Source of the DNA: Anaerolineae bacterium | GTDB taxonomy: Bacteria; Chloroflexota; Anaerolineae; 4572-78; J111 | Reading direction: 5' to 3' | DNA: 64,000 bases | NCBI GenBank assembly: GCA_023382535.1 | Contig: JAHDWA010000017.1 | Location: 62,001 to 126,000, forward strand | Shown: in pieces, positions 49,085-58,095 of the stretch | How the letters are laid out: each line of letters begins with the position of its first letter | How positions within the stretch are numbered: the stretch's first letter is position 1 | Translations under genes and position numbers: made by a program | Notes under the pieces: generated by a model | What the model was told of the DNA's origin: nothing | The model's input: only the letters and a program-made list of their open reading frames with translations | The model's database searches: none

Positions 49085-50942
49085 GTTAGAACAAATTTTA
49101 GATGATTGTCTAGCTCAACTGGCGAGCGGCGAGGCCACGCCGGAAGAGTGCCTGGCTCGTTACCCGGAGTATGCCGCCGAGTTGCGTCCCTTACTGGCCC
49201 TGACCAGCAGACTGGAACAAGGGCGCCTGGTCCAACCTTCGCCCGTCTTCAAAAGACGAACCCGTGCTCAGTTGGCTGCCTATATGCACAGCCATCCGCG
49301 CCAGAAGCCGGCCAGACTGTGGCCGAGCGACTTTGGCTCGGCTTTTGGCCGGGCCTTTAATTTCGCTTTCGGGGCGGCAGCGACGCTGCTGCTTGTCCTG
49401 GGAACGGTCACAGTGTTGGCTCAGATGGCCCTGCCGGGTGATGCCCTCTATCGCTGGAAAGTGGCCAGCGAGCGGGCCTGGCGGGCCGTGCATCGTGATC
49501 CCCTCAACACTGACCTCTTGCTGGCGGCCCGGCGGGCCGCTGAGTTAAGCCAGGTGGTCGGGGATGTCCAGGCTGAAGAGGTTGCCCGCCAGGAGTACCG
49601 GCAATCTCTGGACACTCTAATGGCCGAGTACCCCTCGCCTGATTCCCAGGAAGTAATTTCCAACGCGCTCAGCGAGCAGAAGAATGATTTGGCCCAGGCT
49701 GGGTTGAGTGTGCCGGAATTGGATCGTTTATTGCTCAGCCTGAGTTCCCGCGAGGCGAATTTGTTGCTGGATAACCAGGTGACAGTGGTAGACAACGGTC
49801 TGATCACCTACATGCTGACCGTCACCAACACCGGCCCGGCCCGTCTGGTTACAGCGACACTGCGCAGCCAGCTTTCGCCGGGAGAAAAGCTGGTTTCGGC
49901 CAGCAACGCCGTCTGTACCTCGTCTCCTTACGGGACGGTCACGTGTACGGTTGACAGTCTGGCTGCTGAAGCTCCCCGCAGTCTAAATTTGACAACGGCC
50001 ATTGACCCCTGTTATGCCGGCGTCATAACCCAAACGACGACAGTAACCGGAACGGGCCCGCTGGTCAATATCGGGGCCAATAATGAGGCGGTGGCGGTGG
50101 CGACTATTACGGCTCCATTTCCGCGCCCGGCTCAGGTGGCTTACGTGCAAAGCAGCGGCCAGACCCACGATTTGAGTCTGGAGAGTTCGGATAATCAAGT
50201 TCTCAATCTCGACTTCCATACCTGGGCGGCCGCACCGGCCTGGTCGCCGGATGGGCAAAAGCTGGCCTTTTTTGGCGAGGGCGGGATCAGTGAACTGGGC
50301 GGCGCTTACAGCCGGGGCAGTGGTGTCTGGGTAGTAGACCTGAGCGGCGTTCAAGCGAGAAATCCCCGGCAACTGGTTGCTTTGGATCATGTCAAAAACA
50401 TTGCCTGGTCGCCCGATGGTACAAAATTAGCTTTTGAAGTCGGGCCGCCGGGCGTATCCCACGAAATCAGTGTCATTAGGCTAAGCGACGCTCAGGAAAT
50501 CAGCCGCTTTGCCGGCGAACAACCGGCCTGGACTCCCGACAGCCGGCAACTGGTCATCAAAAACTGTGCGCCTCAGTGCGGCCTCTGGCTGGTCAATCTT
50601 GACGGCAGCGCGGGACAGCGTTTGACCTTTGAAGGCTCAGACAGCTTCCCGGCCTGGTCGCCCACGGGGGAATATTTGGCCTTTTCCTCTCGCCGGGACG
50701 GCGATTGGGAAATCTACCTGCTGCATGTGACCGACGGCCAAGTACAGCGCCTGACCTGGCGGAGCGGCACGGATACAACCCCTGTGTTTGGCCCCTGCGG
50801 GCAGGACCTGTACCTGCGGACGGACGTTTACGGCAGTTGGTGGGTGACGGTAATGAAGCTGGACGGCAGCGACGAGCGCAAAATCCAGGAGGGCGTTGGC
50901 CCCAGCGATGATTGGGGGCTGGCCCGTCCAGCAGTGTATTGA
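49077..50942 (+). CDS. Membrane protein with DUF11-like and TolB-type propeller domains, probable anti-sigma factor
   Basis: A 621-residue protein coupled to the sigma factor gene (8-base overlap). The cytoplasmic part (1-90; CLAQLASGEATPEECLARYPEYAAEL) precedes one membrane helix (about 98-122). Then comes a DUF5667-like helix (ALPGDALYRWKVASERAWRAV), a DUF11-like beta domain (about 225-345) and a TolB/PD40 propeller (about 350-610) with repeated PAWSPDGQKLAF motifs. The layout suggests an anti-sigma factor that senses the outside by its propeller. Confidence 0.85.
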   Translation: MSKLEQILDDCLAQLASGEATPEECLARYPEYAAELRPLLALTSRLEQGRLVQPSPVFKRRTRAQLAAYMHSHPRQKPARLWPSDFGSAFGRAFNFAFGAAATLLLVLGTVTVLAQMALPGDALYRWKVASERAWRAVHRDPLNTDLLLAARRAAELSQVVGDVQAEEVARQEYRQSLDTLMAEYPSPDSQEVISNALSEQKNDLAQAGLSVPELDRLLLSLSSREANLLLDNQVTVVDNGLITYMLTVTNTGPARLVTATLRSQLSPGEKLVSASNAVCTSSPYGTVTCTVDSLAAEAPRSLNLTTAIDPCYAGVITQTTTVTGTGPLVNIGANNEAVAVATITAPFPRPAQVAYVQSSGQTHDLSLESSDNQVLNLDFHTWAAAPAWSPDGQKLAFFGEGGISELGGAYSRGSGVWVVDLSGVQARNPRQLVALDHVKNIAWSPDGTKLAFEVGPPGVSHEISVIRLSDAQEISRFAGEQPAWTPDSRQLVIKNCAPQCGLWLVNLDGSAGQRLTFEGSDSFPAWSPTGEYLAFSSRRDGDWEIYLLHVTDGQVQRLTWRSGTDTTPVFGPCGQDLYLRTDVYGSWWVTVMKLDGSDERKIQEGVGPSDDWGLARPAVY

Positions 50943-51009
50943 GGGCTGGCCCAAATTTAGACAGTCCTGGCGGGGTAGGCACAAAGATGTGACCTGCTCT
51001 GTGAAACAG

Positions 51010-51042
51010 ACCGCAGAGATCTCGAAATCTCTGCGGTTTTTT
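51010..51042 (+). terminator. Intrinsic terminator after the sigma/anti-sigma genes
   Basis: ACCGCAGAGAT (51010-51020) and ATCTCTGCGGT (51027-51037) form a perfect 11-bp stem followed by TTTTTC. Confidence 0.9.
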
Positions 51043-51204
51043 CATTCTCGCGTAACACATTTACCCCTTTTATCGTTAACCATGATGAAGTTAGGTTAAG
51101 GGCAATCTGTTTCAGGTTGCCCAAGCAGTGGAACCGTTAATGCTCGTGGCGTATGGTAAGAGCCGAAATGCGAAGTTTAACGGTAGACACAGGAGGATAG
51201 TCGG

Positions 51205-51867
51205 ATGTTTACAAAATTAAAGATTGGGTTAGCCGCTTTGACTCTGTTATTGGGCGTAACCATACTGGCGATGCTGCCCGCCGCAGGAACTGTTTTTGCC
51301 CAGGGGGAAGTCAACGAAGCAGACACAGGGATGGCCAGCTCCGAGTTAATGCGCGTGCTGCGGGAGGAAATGACGCTCGTCTGGCTTCAGGATGAAGATT
51401 ACGCCTATATTACCGCCGCCTGTGCCGGCAGCGGTTTGAATAACATTAAGCCTCTGCCCGATGGGCCAATGGTATTAATCCCCAACGCGGGGGATTTGGC
51501 AGTAGATGGCTCAAATGTAGCCCTCAAATTAAACCCTGACGGCATGATTAACCTCATTCCGCGAACGCAAGGCCAGCTAATCCGTGTGCCGATGGATCTA
51601 GGGGATAAAGTGACCGGTCAAGAAGTGTTAAGCTTAACTCTGGCCGAAGCCGAGCAACTGGCTGCTGCCGGAAAGCTCATTTGGACGGCCGGGAATCAAG
51701 GCCCCTTCGGCAATGGGCATGGCCTGGCCGGACATATTGCAGCCTGTGATCCGCAGTTTAGGCACGAATTTTTAACAACTGATGATAATGATAACGACAA
51801 CAACAACAGCAACAACAACAGCAACGACAACGATAATGACAACGACAACGATAACGATAATGAATAA
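51205..51867 (+). CDS. Secreted protein with Asp/Asn-repeat tail
   Basis: A 220-residue exported protein. The signal peptide ends near TVFAQGE (about residue 33). The globular part (40-185) has no recognised domain. The last 28 residues are almost only Asp and Asn, encoded by hexamer GAYAAY repeats at about 51779-51864. The tail could bind calcium or be a phase-variable microsatellite. AGGAGG precedes the ATG. It is the first of several exported-protein genes. Confidence 0.75.
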   Translation: MFTKLKIGLAALTLLLGVTILAMLPAAGTVFAQGEVNEADTGMASSELMRVLREEMTLVWLQDEDYAYITAACAGSGLNNIKPLPDGPMVLIPNAGDLAVDGSNVALKLNPDGMINLIPRTQGQLIRVPMDLGDKVTGQEVLSLTLAEAEQLAAAGKLIWTAGNQGPFGNGHGLAGHIAACDPQFRHEFLTTDDNDNDNNNSNNNSNDNDNDNDNDNDNE

Positions 51868-51921
51868 ATAGATTGCTTGGGCCAGCCACCAAGTTGAATA
51901 ATATCTCTGGAGGAGATGTGT

Positions 51922-51947
51922 AGATGGGGGTGGGCTGGCGCCCCCAT
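51922..51947. terminator. Hairpin after the Asp/Asn-tail gene
   Basis: ATGGGGG and CCCCCAT pair across a ten-base loop (51924-51947). No T tract follows directly, so termination is uncertain. Confidence 0.4.
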
Positions 51948-51970
51948 ACTTTAGCGAGGAGGACACAAAA

Positions 51971-52321
51971 ATGTCTGTTGCTGCTCATCCAGGCGTTTTG
52001 CCACTCGCTGCTCAAGGGAAAAAAGACCGGGAAATGGTCGTGATGGCTGATAAGAATTTTCCGGCCATCGTTGCCCAAAATGTAGGCCGGGAGATATGTC
52101 ACGGCCGGCAAGATGTGATCCGAATTGTGGGGGATAAGCGGAGTCTGGAAAAAATTGCCTGGATTTTTCAAAGAGTCCCCGATATGTTCAATGTCCAGTT
52201 TCAACACACATCCCTGGTTGTTTCTTCTTACGGGCAAAGGCAGGCTAAACGCCAAAATAGCGTAAGAAATCAAAGTCTGTGGGCGAGATTTAGAATGTGG
52301 GTAAGGAGAAAACTAAAATGA
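51971..52321 (+). CDS. 116-residue protein of unknown function
   Basis: A basic soluble protein (ends RFRMWVRRKLK) with no recognised domain. GAGGAGG precedes the ATG. The stop overlaps the start of the propeller protein gene in an ATGA arrangement, so the two are translated together. The positively charged end might contact membranes or nucleic acid. Confidence 0.65.
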   Translation: MSVAAHPGVLPLAAQGKKDREMVVMADKNFPAIVAQNVGREICHGRQDVIRIVGDKRSLEKIAWIFQRVPDMFNVQFQHTSLVVSSYGQRQAKRQNSVRNQSLWARFRMWVRRKLK

Positions 52322-53529
52322 GACTTCGACAAAGACCTGGAATGCCGCTTTGGAGTTCTATCATCCGAGTTGGGCTGTTCATCCTCATCCTTGGCCTGGG
52401 CGTCGTGGCGACCCTGGTTGTTGGCGAGGTAGAAAGCTTGGCCCGGGCTGACTTAAGCAGTGTGCCGGTGCGAGCTGTTACACCCGGGCAGGAGCGGGGA
52501 GTCTTGTACGCCACCCTGGCCGATGAGACCCGGCCCGGTATCTATCGCAGCGAGGACAACGGCCGGACCTGGCAGTTGGCCAGTTCAGGCCCCGGAGTGA
52601 GCCTCAATGCCCTGGCCGTTCATCCTGGCAACAAAGCGGTCCTCTATGCCGGCGCGCCGGGGGGACCGGTAGCAACCAGCAACAACCTGTGGCGCAGCAA
52701 TGATGGCGGCCAAACCTGGCACAAGTTCTTTTTGAGTCTGCCGGGCAACGTGGATGGCCTGATCCCGGCGGTAACGGCCCTGGCGGTAGATCGCAGCCAG
52801 CCCGAATCGCTCTATGTCGGGACCGATGGGCAGGGTGTGTACCAGTTTAACGTGGGCCGCGATGGCTATGGCTACGAGTTGGTCGGCGGCGTCTCCATGG
52901 TTGATGCGCATGTGACTAACCTGGCGATTGGGCCTGATAGCCGCATCTATGCTCTGACCCCTGCAGGCATCTTTATTAATCGGGATAATGAGTCCTGGGA
53001 AAAATTGGACACATTGCCGGATTACCCGGTGAGTGTAGCCGTTGCCCCAACTGATCCGCAGCTCATCTATGCCGGGTCAGCCTCCAGCGGCGCTTATCGC
53101 TCGACGGATGGGGGGCGCACCTGGACCAACATTGCCGAGGGATTGGGCTTGATTCCGGGCGCGGCCCTGAGGGTCACGGCCCTGACAGTAGATGAGTCGG
53201 ACGCGCAGCATGTGGCGGCGGCGACAGCCTACGGGATTGGCAAGCAAATCGCTGGCGGCAGCATCTACGAGAGCAGGGACGGCGGCGACAGTTGGACCCA
53301 ACTGGGCGAGACCGAGGAGCTGGTCAACGAGCTAATCTTCAGCGATGGCGCCATTCACGCGGTGACGGCCAAGGGCTTGATCCGCTATGGCACGCCGGAC
53401 ACAACCGAGCCAGGGCTTCCTTTTGGCCTGGACTCGCTGATCCAACTGAGCGGCTTGCAGTTGTTTATGTTAGCCCTGACGACGGGTTTAGGCGGGCTGG
53501 CCCTGATCAGTCAAAAGAAATGGGGGTAA
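52318..53529 (+). CDS. Membrane-anchored BNR/YCF48-type beta-propeller protein
   Basis: A 403-residue protein with an N-terminal membrane helix (about 12-34), an outside propeller with BNR-type repeats (GIYRSEDNGRTWQLA; NLWRSNDGGQTWHKF; GAYRSTDGGRTWTNI; SIYESRDGGDSWTQL) and a C-terminal helix (LQLFMLALTTGLGGLALI). The four repeats are well preserved. It could be a surface assembly or binding protein; the enzyme role of sialidase-type propellers is not indicated. ATG at 52318 overlaps the previous stop. Confidence 0.82.
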   Translation: MRLRQRPGMPLWSSIIRVGLFILILGLGVVATLVVGEVESLARADLSSVPVRAVTPGQERGVLYATLADETRPGIYRSEDNGRTWQLASSGPGVSLNALAVHPGNKAVLYAGAPGGPVATSNNLWRSNDGGQTWHKFFLSLPGNVDGLIPAVTALAVDRSQPESLYVGTDGQGVYQFNVGRDGYGYELVGGVSMVDAHVTNLAIGPDSRIYALTPAGIFINRDNESWEKLDTLPDYPVSVAVAPTDPQLIYAGSASSGAYRSTDGGRTWTNIAEGLGLIPGAALRVTALTVDESDAQHVAAATAYGIGKQIAGGSIYESRDGGDSWTQLGETEELVNELIFSDGAIHAVTAKGLIRYGTPDTTEPGLPFGLDSLIQLSGLQLFMLALTTGLGGLALISQKKWG

Positions 53530-53533
53530 ATTG

Positions 53534-53917
53534 ATGAAACGGTTCTTGCTTATCATTGCCGGCGGACTGGCAATCTGGGGCTTGAGCCTGGTTTGGCCCT
53601 ATGTCAATACTGTGCTCGCTCCTGAGGCGGCCGATGCAGTCATTGTCGGTCTGGTCGTGGCGACAGCGGCTTATCTGCTGGGGCGGCAGTTCACCGGCAA
53701 TGATACAGCCGGGACGGTTGAGCCTGCCGCCAAAACTCACGAACCTACCCGGCCTTCGGTCCCCATCATTAATCCCTTTGGTCGAAACCCGCATCCCTCC
53801 GTCATCTCTCAACAGACTCGCTCCGGCTTTCACTCGCGAGCTACTCAGCCGGTGCCGGCGCTCCAGGGACGGATGCATCACTCCCGTATTACTCGACCCA
53901 TGCCGGCAGGTCGTTAA
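53534..53917 (+). CDS. Small membrane protein with polar C-terminal half
   Basis: A 127-residue product. Two helices (about 4-22 and 32-50) are followed by a Pro/His/Arg-rich tail. No family was recognised. It starts five bases after the propeller gene stop, so it belongs to the same transcript. Confidence 0.65.
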   Translation: MKRFLLIIAGGLAIWGLSLVWPYVNTVLAPEAADAVIVGLVVATAAYLLGRQFTGNDTAGTVEPAAKTHEPTRPSVPIINPFGRNPHPSVISQQTRSGFHSRATQPVPALQGRMHHSRITRPMPAGR

Positions 53918-53933
53918 TCAAGCTGATAATAAT

Positions 53934-53957
53934 GAGCGCGGCAGCACTGCCGCGCTC
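53934..53957. terminator. Hairpin between convergent genes
   Basis: GAGCGCGGCA (53934-53943) and TGCCGCGCTC (53948-53957) form a 10-bp stem with loop GCAC. There is no T tract on either side, but its place between two gene ends suggests termination. Confidence 0.55.
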
Positions 53958-53992
53958 GTAGTTTAAAGCATTTTTTGTAACTGAACCGGGCG

Positions 53993-56900
53993 TTAATCTG
54001 CTGGCACTGATCCACCATAACTGCTGGCTACCAGCACCAGGTCAAGGATATTCACCTGGCCGTCGGCGTTGAGGTCGGCAGTTGGATCACTGCTCCCAAA
54101 ACGTGCGGCGACCAGGGTCAGATCAAAGATGTCAACCACATTATCGCCATTGACATCACCGTTGGGCTGGCTGCCATCCTCCTGGTTTTCCCCAATTTCC
54201 ACGCCAATTTGATCCCTATCTTCCGCTAGATCCGAGGGATCAGCTCTCTCTTCGAGCGAAGCAATTTTAGTAAAGGCATCGGCGCAAAGGGTGGCATGAT
54301 CGCCCACGACAGTAACGATGCCGGGCACGAAACCACTGGCAATGTAGACACGGTTGGTGGCCCGATCAATGGCGATCCCATCGGCCGGATAGTAATCAAC
54401 GTTTTGGGCGAATGGGAAGTGGAAATAACCGCCCCAGCCCTTGGGGATGAATAACGCCTGGTTGGCCTCGCTGCCATCGGCCAGGGTCGTGGTCGCCCAG
54501 AGGTGGCCGCCATCCCCGGCCGGACCAAGTGTAGGATTGACGGCAATAACGCGCATGGGTACAGGCCGGCGCGGGTTGCCGAAGCCACGATGAAAAGCTG
54601 CCCACCCTAGAAACTGATCCGGCACGCCCTGGCGTGGGCCGATGACAACGATCCGGTGCGGTTCCACCGTCGCCACATAGACCAGGTTGCGCGTCTCGTC
54701 AATAGCCAGGCCATACGGCTCCTTGCTGTCGTAGAGGGAGACGACCTTGCTCACCGCTGTCCCATTCAAAACAGCGACATTTTGATTGGGGCCTCCGAAG
54801 TTAACGACATAAACTTTACCCGTGACCGGATTGGCGGCCAGGTGGAAGGGCCGGAGAAAACTGCCGGTGATGGTCGTGACAATGGCTCGCGTTTCGGCAT
54901 TGATTACGGTAATTGAGTCGGACAGGCTGTTGGCGACATAAACGTAGTTATGAACCGGGTCATAGGTCACGCCCCAGGGCATATCGCCGACGGTGATAGG
55001 GGGCAGGGTGCTAAAAGCGGTGGCATCGGCATTGACCTGGATTGGCGTGACCTGATCGGTGCTGTGGTTAGTGACCCAGAGGACGTTGTGCTGCGGGTCG
55101 TGGGCGATGCCGTTGGCGGCGGTAATGCCGCCGATGGTCTGAAGGACGGTGTTGGTGTTACTGTCAATCACCGAGACGTTATCGCTGCCGTAGTTAGCCA
55201 CGTAGACGCGCTGGCGGGCGGAGTCAACGGCCAGGCCGCGCGGTTCCTGGCCCACCGTCACCGTGCCCAAGAAGGTCGGGGCGCAGGTATGGGCCGGTAC
55301 GGCAGGGACGGTTGGCTCAGTCTCAGGGCGCAGTTGTAATTTGGCGACGTAAGCATCGCCAAGGCCGTCCAGGGTCGTGTCAAACGCGCCGGGGGTGAGG
55401 GGAAAGTCGGTGGCGTGGGTATCGCCGCTGAGGATAACCTGGTCCGGGCCGGCCAGGGCCAGGCCGTAACCCTGCTCGTAGTTGTTGTCGCCGCCAAAGA
55501 AGGTGCTGTAGGCCAGCTTACCGTCGGGATGGAATTTGGCGACAAAAGCATCCGAGTAAGGATAGGTTTGATTGCAGCCCACACAGTCCCGATCAAAGGC
55601 GCCGGGGGTCGTCGGAAAATCTGCGGAACTCGTCTGGCCAATCAGGTAGGCATTACCCGCACTATCTACGGCGATGTCCTCCCCGTTCTCGTGATTATTT
55701 CCACCGAGGTAAGTTGCATAAACCAGGCTGTTGCCCCCAGGGGAAAGCTTGGCCATAAACGCATCGCCGTTGTAACCGGCGTTGAAGCTGGGATCAAACG
55801 CGCCGGGGGTAACCGGGAAATCGCTCGAATTGGTAGCGCCGGAGAGATAGGCAGCGCCGCTGGTGTCCACCGCCAGGGCATAGCCATTATCTTCGCCGCT
55901 GCCGCCGACAAACGTTGAATAGCTCAACTCGCCGGCGGAGTCCAGCTTGACCACGAACGCCTCGACGCTGTTCAAGATGCGATCCCAGGCGCCGGGGGTC
56001 GTCGGAAAGTCAGTGGAACCGGTGTAACCGAGCACATAGGCATTGCTCGCTTCGTCCACGGCGATGGCATAGCTGGAGTCACTTTCAGAGCCGCCCAGCA
56101 GCAGGGAATAGGCCAGAGCACTGCCATCAGGGGTAATTTTGGCGGCAAAGGCGTCGGTCCAGCCGCCGTAATATGCGGCCGTGGCTACTCCGGTAGTGGG
56201 GAAATCGGTGGCTTGGGTAAAGCCGGCGACGTAAGCATAGCCAGCGGCATCGGCGGCGATGGAGAGGCCAAAGTCAATGTTGGTGCTGCCGCCCAGCAGC
56301 GTGGCGTAGAGCAGGCTCGTGCCATCGGCATTGATTTTGGCGACAAAAGCATCGGCTTCATCGGTCAAGGTCGAGTCAAATGCGCCGGGGCTGGTAGGGA
56401 AGTCGAGCGAGGAGGTCGTACCAACCACAAAAGCATTGCCCCCATCATCCAACGTAATCGAATGAATTCCTTCAAAATCGCTGCCACCCAAAAAGGTAGC
56501 GTAAACCAGCCCCGTGCCATCCGGTTTTAGTTTGGCGATGTAAGCATCGGTGTAGACGCCGTCAATCGCCGGATCGAAAACGCCGGGCGTGGAGGGGAAG
56601 CCGGGGTAAGCCAACCCGACTGCATAGGCATGTCCAGCCCCATCGGCGGCAACATCGCGGCTGCTGTCCAGATAGCCGGGGCCGCCCAGGTAGGTTCCGT
56701 AAAGCAGGTCGGCAGCGGCGGAAGCGTGAGCAGGGGAGCCGGGGAGCGGAGGGGCAGAGGAGAAAGGAGAGATGATTTCGAGGCCGTTGACTTCAGGAGT
56801 CGGTAAATCCAGGGGAGCGCCACTGCTGTCAACGGCTTGCAAGAGGGGCAGGGTCAAGTCGCCGATGGCGGTTGCCAGGCGCAGTTGACCGGCCTCGTCC

Positions 56901-57529
56901 AGGCTGAGAGCGTCGGCTCCTTCAACCTGCCAGCGGACATTGGCCAGGGGCGGGACGCCAGCCGTGTCCTGGGCGGCAACATCTTCACGCACCACTAACC
57001 GCTGCACCAACCGCCCGTTTTCGCCGGTTATTTCCAGGTCAAGGCCGGGGTAAAGGTCAATGTAGCGCACCCCGCCCCAGGCAGGCACGTCGCTGCGCCA
57101 GCGGGCTGGATCGTTGCCCACAAAAAAGGAGATGTGGGTGTCCAGCCGGTCGAACGGTTCCAGATGAGGCCGGGGATTGGCGTCGAGAAAATTCAGCTTG
57201 AGATTGACGCCCTGGCGGGGGTCGGGGGTCAGGGATGCGGCGGCGGAGGAGAGGGATTGCTGATCTCGGGCCGATTCGGGTTGAGCCAGGGCGGTCAGCC
57301 AGAGGGCGTTGTCCAGCAGCGAGAGGGTCGTTTCGCCGGCCAATGCCTGGAAGCGAACCTCACCATCGGGCGAGGTGGGAAGTTGGCCCACATTCTCGAC
57401 GAACATGAGGCTCTGGCCTTGCTGGGCCAGCGCTGCTGGCGGAGTCGAGCCGAGCCATCCGGCCAAAACAAAGGCCAGGGTGACAAAAAGGAGGGTTTGA
57501 CCGATTTTCCAAAAGCTTGGAGTTTGCAT
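53993..57529 (-). CDS. Large secreted SBBP/YVTN propeller protein with C-terminal dockerin
   Basis: An 1178-residue exported protein. Signal peptide ends near ALAQQGQ. An N-terminal DUF7948-like domain (FVENVGQLP; HISFFVGNDPARWRSDVPAW) is followed by about eight SBBP repeats (about 275-760; DYAYV-type DAFVAKI and DFPTTPGAFD motifs), a YVTN/NHL-type propeller (about 790-1090; VYVANYGSDNVSVID) and a dockerin-like pair of calcium loops at the end (DVNGDNVVDIFDLTLVAA; DLNADGQVNILDLVLVAS). The dockerin points to a cohesin partner, but none is in the window. A GC-rich unit repeat at 56731-56775 encodes a low-complexity linker. ATG at 57529 precedes the signal peptide. Confidence 0.88.
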   Translation of the reverse strand: MQTPSFWKIGQTLLFVTLAFVLAGWLGSTPPAALAQQGQSLMFVENVGQLPTSPDGEVRFQALAGETTLSLLDNALWLTALAQPESARDQQSLSSAAASLTPDPRQGVNLKLNFLDANPRPHLEPFDRLDTHISFFVGNDPARWRSDVPAWGGVRYIDLYPGLDLEITGENGRLVQRLVVREDVAAQDTAGVPPLANVRWQVEGADALSLDEAGQLRLATAIGDLTLPLLQAVDSSGAPLDLPTPEVNGLEIISPFSSAPPLPGSPAHASAAADLLYGTYLGGPGYLDSSRDVAADGAGHAYAVGLAYPGFPSTPGVFDPAIDGVYTDAYIAKLKPDGTGLVYATFLGGSDFEGIHSITLDDGGNAFVVGTTSSLDFPTSPGAFDSTLTDEADAFVAKINADGTSLLYATLLGGSTNIDFGLSIAADAAGYAYVAGFTQATDFPTTGVATAAYYGGWTDAFAAKITPDGSALAYSLLLGGSESDSSYAIAVDEASNAYVLGYTGSTDFPTTPGAWDRILNSVEAFVVKLDSAGELSYSTFVGGSGEDNGYALAVDTSGAAYLSGATNSSDFPVTPGAFDPSFNAGYNGDAFMAKLSPGGNSLVYATYLGGNNHENGEDIAVDSAGNAYLIGQTSSADFPTTPGAFDRDCVGCNQTYPYSDAFVAKFHPDGKLAYSTFFGGDNNYEQGYGLALAGPDQVILSGDTHATDFPLTPGAFDTTLDGLGDAYVAKLQLRPETEPTVPAVPAHTCAPTFLGTVTVGQEPRGLAVDSARQRVYVANYGSDNVSVIDSNTNTVLQTIGGITAANGIAHDPQHNVLWVTNHSTDQVTPIQVNADATAFSTLPPITVGDMPWGVTYDPVHNYVYVANSLSDSITVINAETRAIVTTITGSFLRPFHLAANPVTGKVYVVNFGGPNQNVAVLNGTAVSKVVSLYDSKEPYGLAIDETRNLVYVATVEPHRIVVIGPRQGVPDQFLGWAAFHRGFGNPRRPVPMRVIAVNPTLGPAGDGGHLWATTTLADGSEANQALFIPKGWGGYFHFPFAQNVDYYPADGIAIDRATNRVYIASGFVPGIVTVVGDHATLCADAFTKIASLEERADPSDLAEDRDQIGVEIGENQEDGSQPNGDVNGDNVVDIFDLTLVAARFGSSDPTADLNADGQVNILDLVLVASSYGGSVPAD
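56731..56775. repeat. STRR-like unit run inside the SBBP gene
   Basis: Units of GGGGAGCC / GGGGAGCG / GAGGGGCA type in the coding sequence. They encode the Pro/Ser/Ala-rich linker before the first SBBP repeat. No opposite arm. Confidence 0.45.
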
Positions 57530-57790
57530 AATGCTGCTTCTTTCTCCCCCCTCATCGAACGGTGTATTAAAGTCAAAGTGCAGCTTTGACTGACAATAAA
57601 AAAAGCCAGCCCCATCAAATGAGCTGGCTATAGGCCAAAATTGTTTACAGAATTCACCGCAGGCACGAATAAACCGGCAAGAAACCCAGAATTGTTTCCT
57701 CCCCACCGAGAATCGGACGCAATCATACAAAATTGGGTAGTCACGACCCTTCACCTGCTGCGGTTTAATTGTTAAAGGGCAAAATTTATA
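57530..57790 (-). promoter_or_regulatory. Structured leader of the SBBP gene with internal terminator (attenuator candidate)
   Basis: Between a TATAAA-type -10 box (about 57790) and the ATG lies a 260-base leader. It has CCGCAG...CTGCGG as a closing stem, hairpins GGGT/ACCC and CCGA/TCGG inside, the terminator at 57597-57629, and then an 8-bp hairpin (AGTCAAAG/CTTTGACT at 57571-57591). Structure plus terminator before the ribosome site is riboswitch-like. It does not match the GEMM, cobalamin, SAM or TPP consensus as I know them. Confidence 0.45.
57597..57629 (-). terminator. Terminator in the SBBP gene leader
   Basis: AGCCAGC (57604-57610) and GCTGGCT (57623-57629) form a 7-bp stem. On the minus strand seven T residues follow (57597-57603). 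It lies upstream of the gene, so it would act as an attenuator. Confidence 0.7.
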
Positions 57791-57930
57791 GTAGACTCTT
57801 AATTACCCTTATCTTAGCATAACAAGAGGAATTTTTCAACCCCCCTTTGGACCCACGATCATCGGCAGCATGTCGTCAAACCCGTTAACGCGGCTATAAT
57901 AACAATTAACTTGAGTTTGGAGTTTTCTTA

Positions 57931-58040
57931 ATTGCACCCTTCGATACACCTTTCGCTTCGCTCAATGCTGCTCAGGGTGCAATCTTTGGGTCGAAAATCA
58001 TCCTGAGTAGGCCGAAGACTGTATCGAAGGATGATTTTCG
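57931..58040. repeat. Twin hairpins with complementary loops (copy 3)
   Basis: The first hairpin pairs ATTGCACCCT (57931-57940) with AGGGTGCAAT (57974-57983). The second pairs CGAAAATCATCCT (57992-58004) with AGGATGATTTTCG (58028-58040). The loops contain TCGATACA and TGTATCGA, which are complementary. CTTCGATAC and CTCAGG motifs resemble palindromes widely scattered in bacterial genomes. Confidence 0.6.
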
Positions 58041-58095
58041 CCAAAATGTCGAACTTGGGTGATTAGCAAAAAATTACGATTATTTAAGGAGGCTT

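Noticed and set aside
57530..57790. Leader as a c-di-GMP (GEMM) riboswitch
   Set aside because: The conserved GEMM core and tetraloop-receptor sequences could not be found; it stays an unassigned structured leader.
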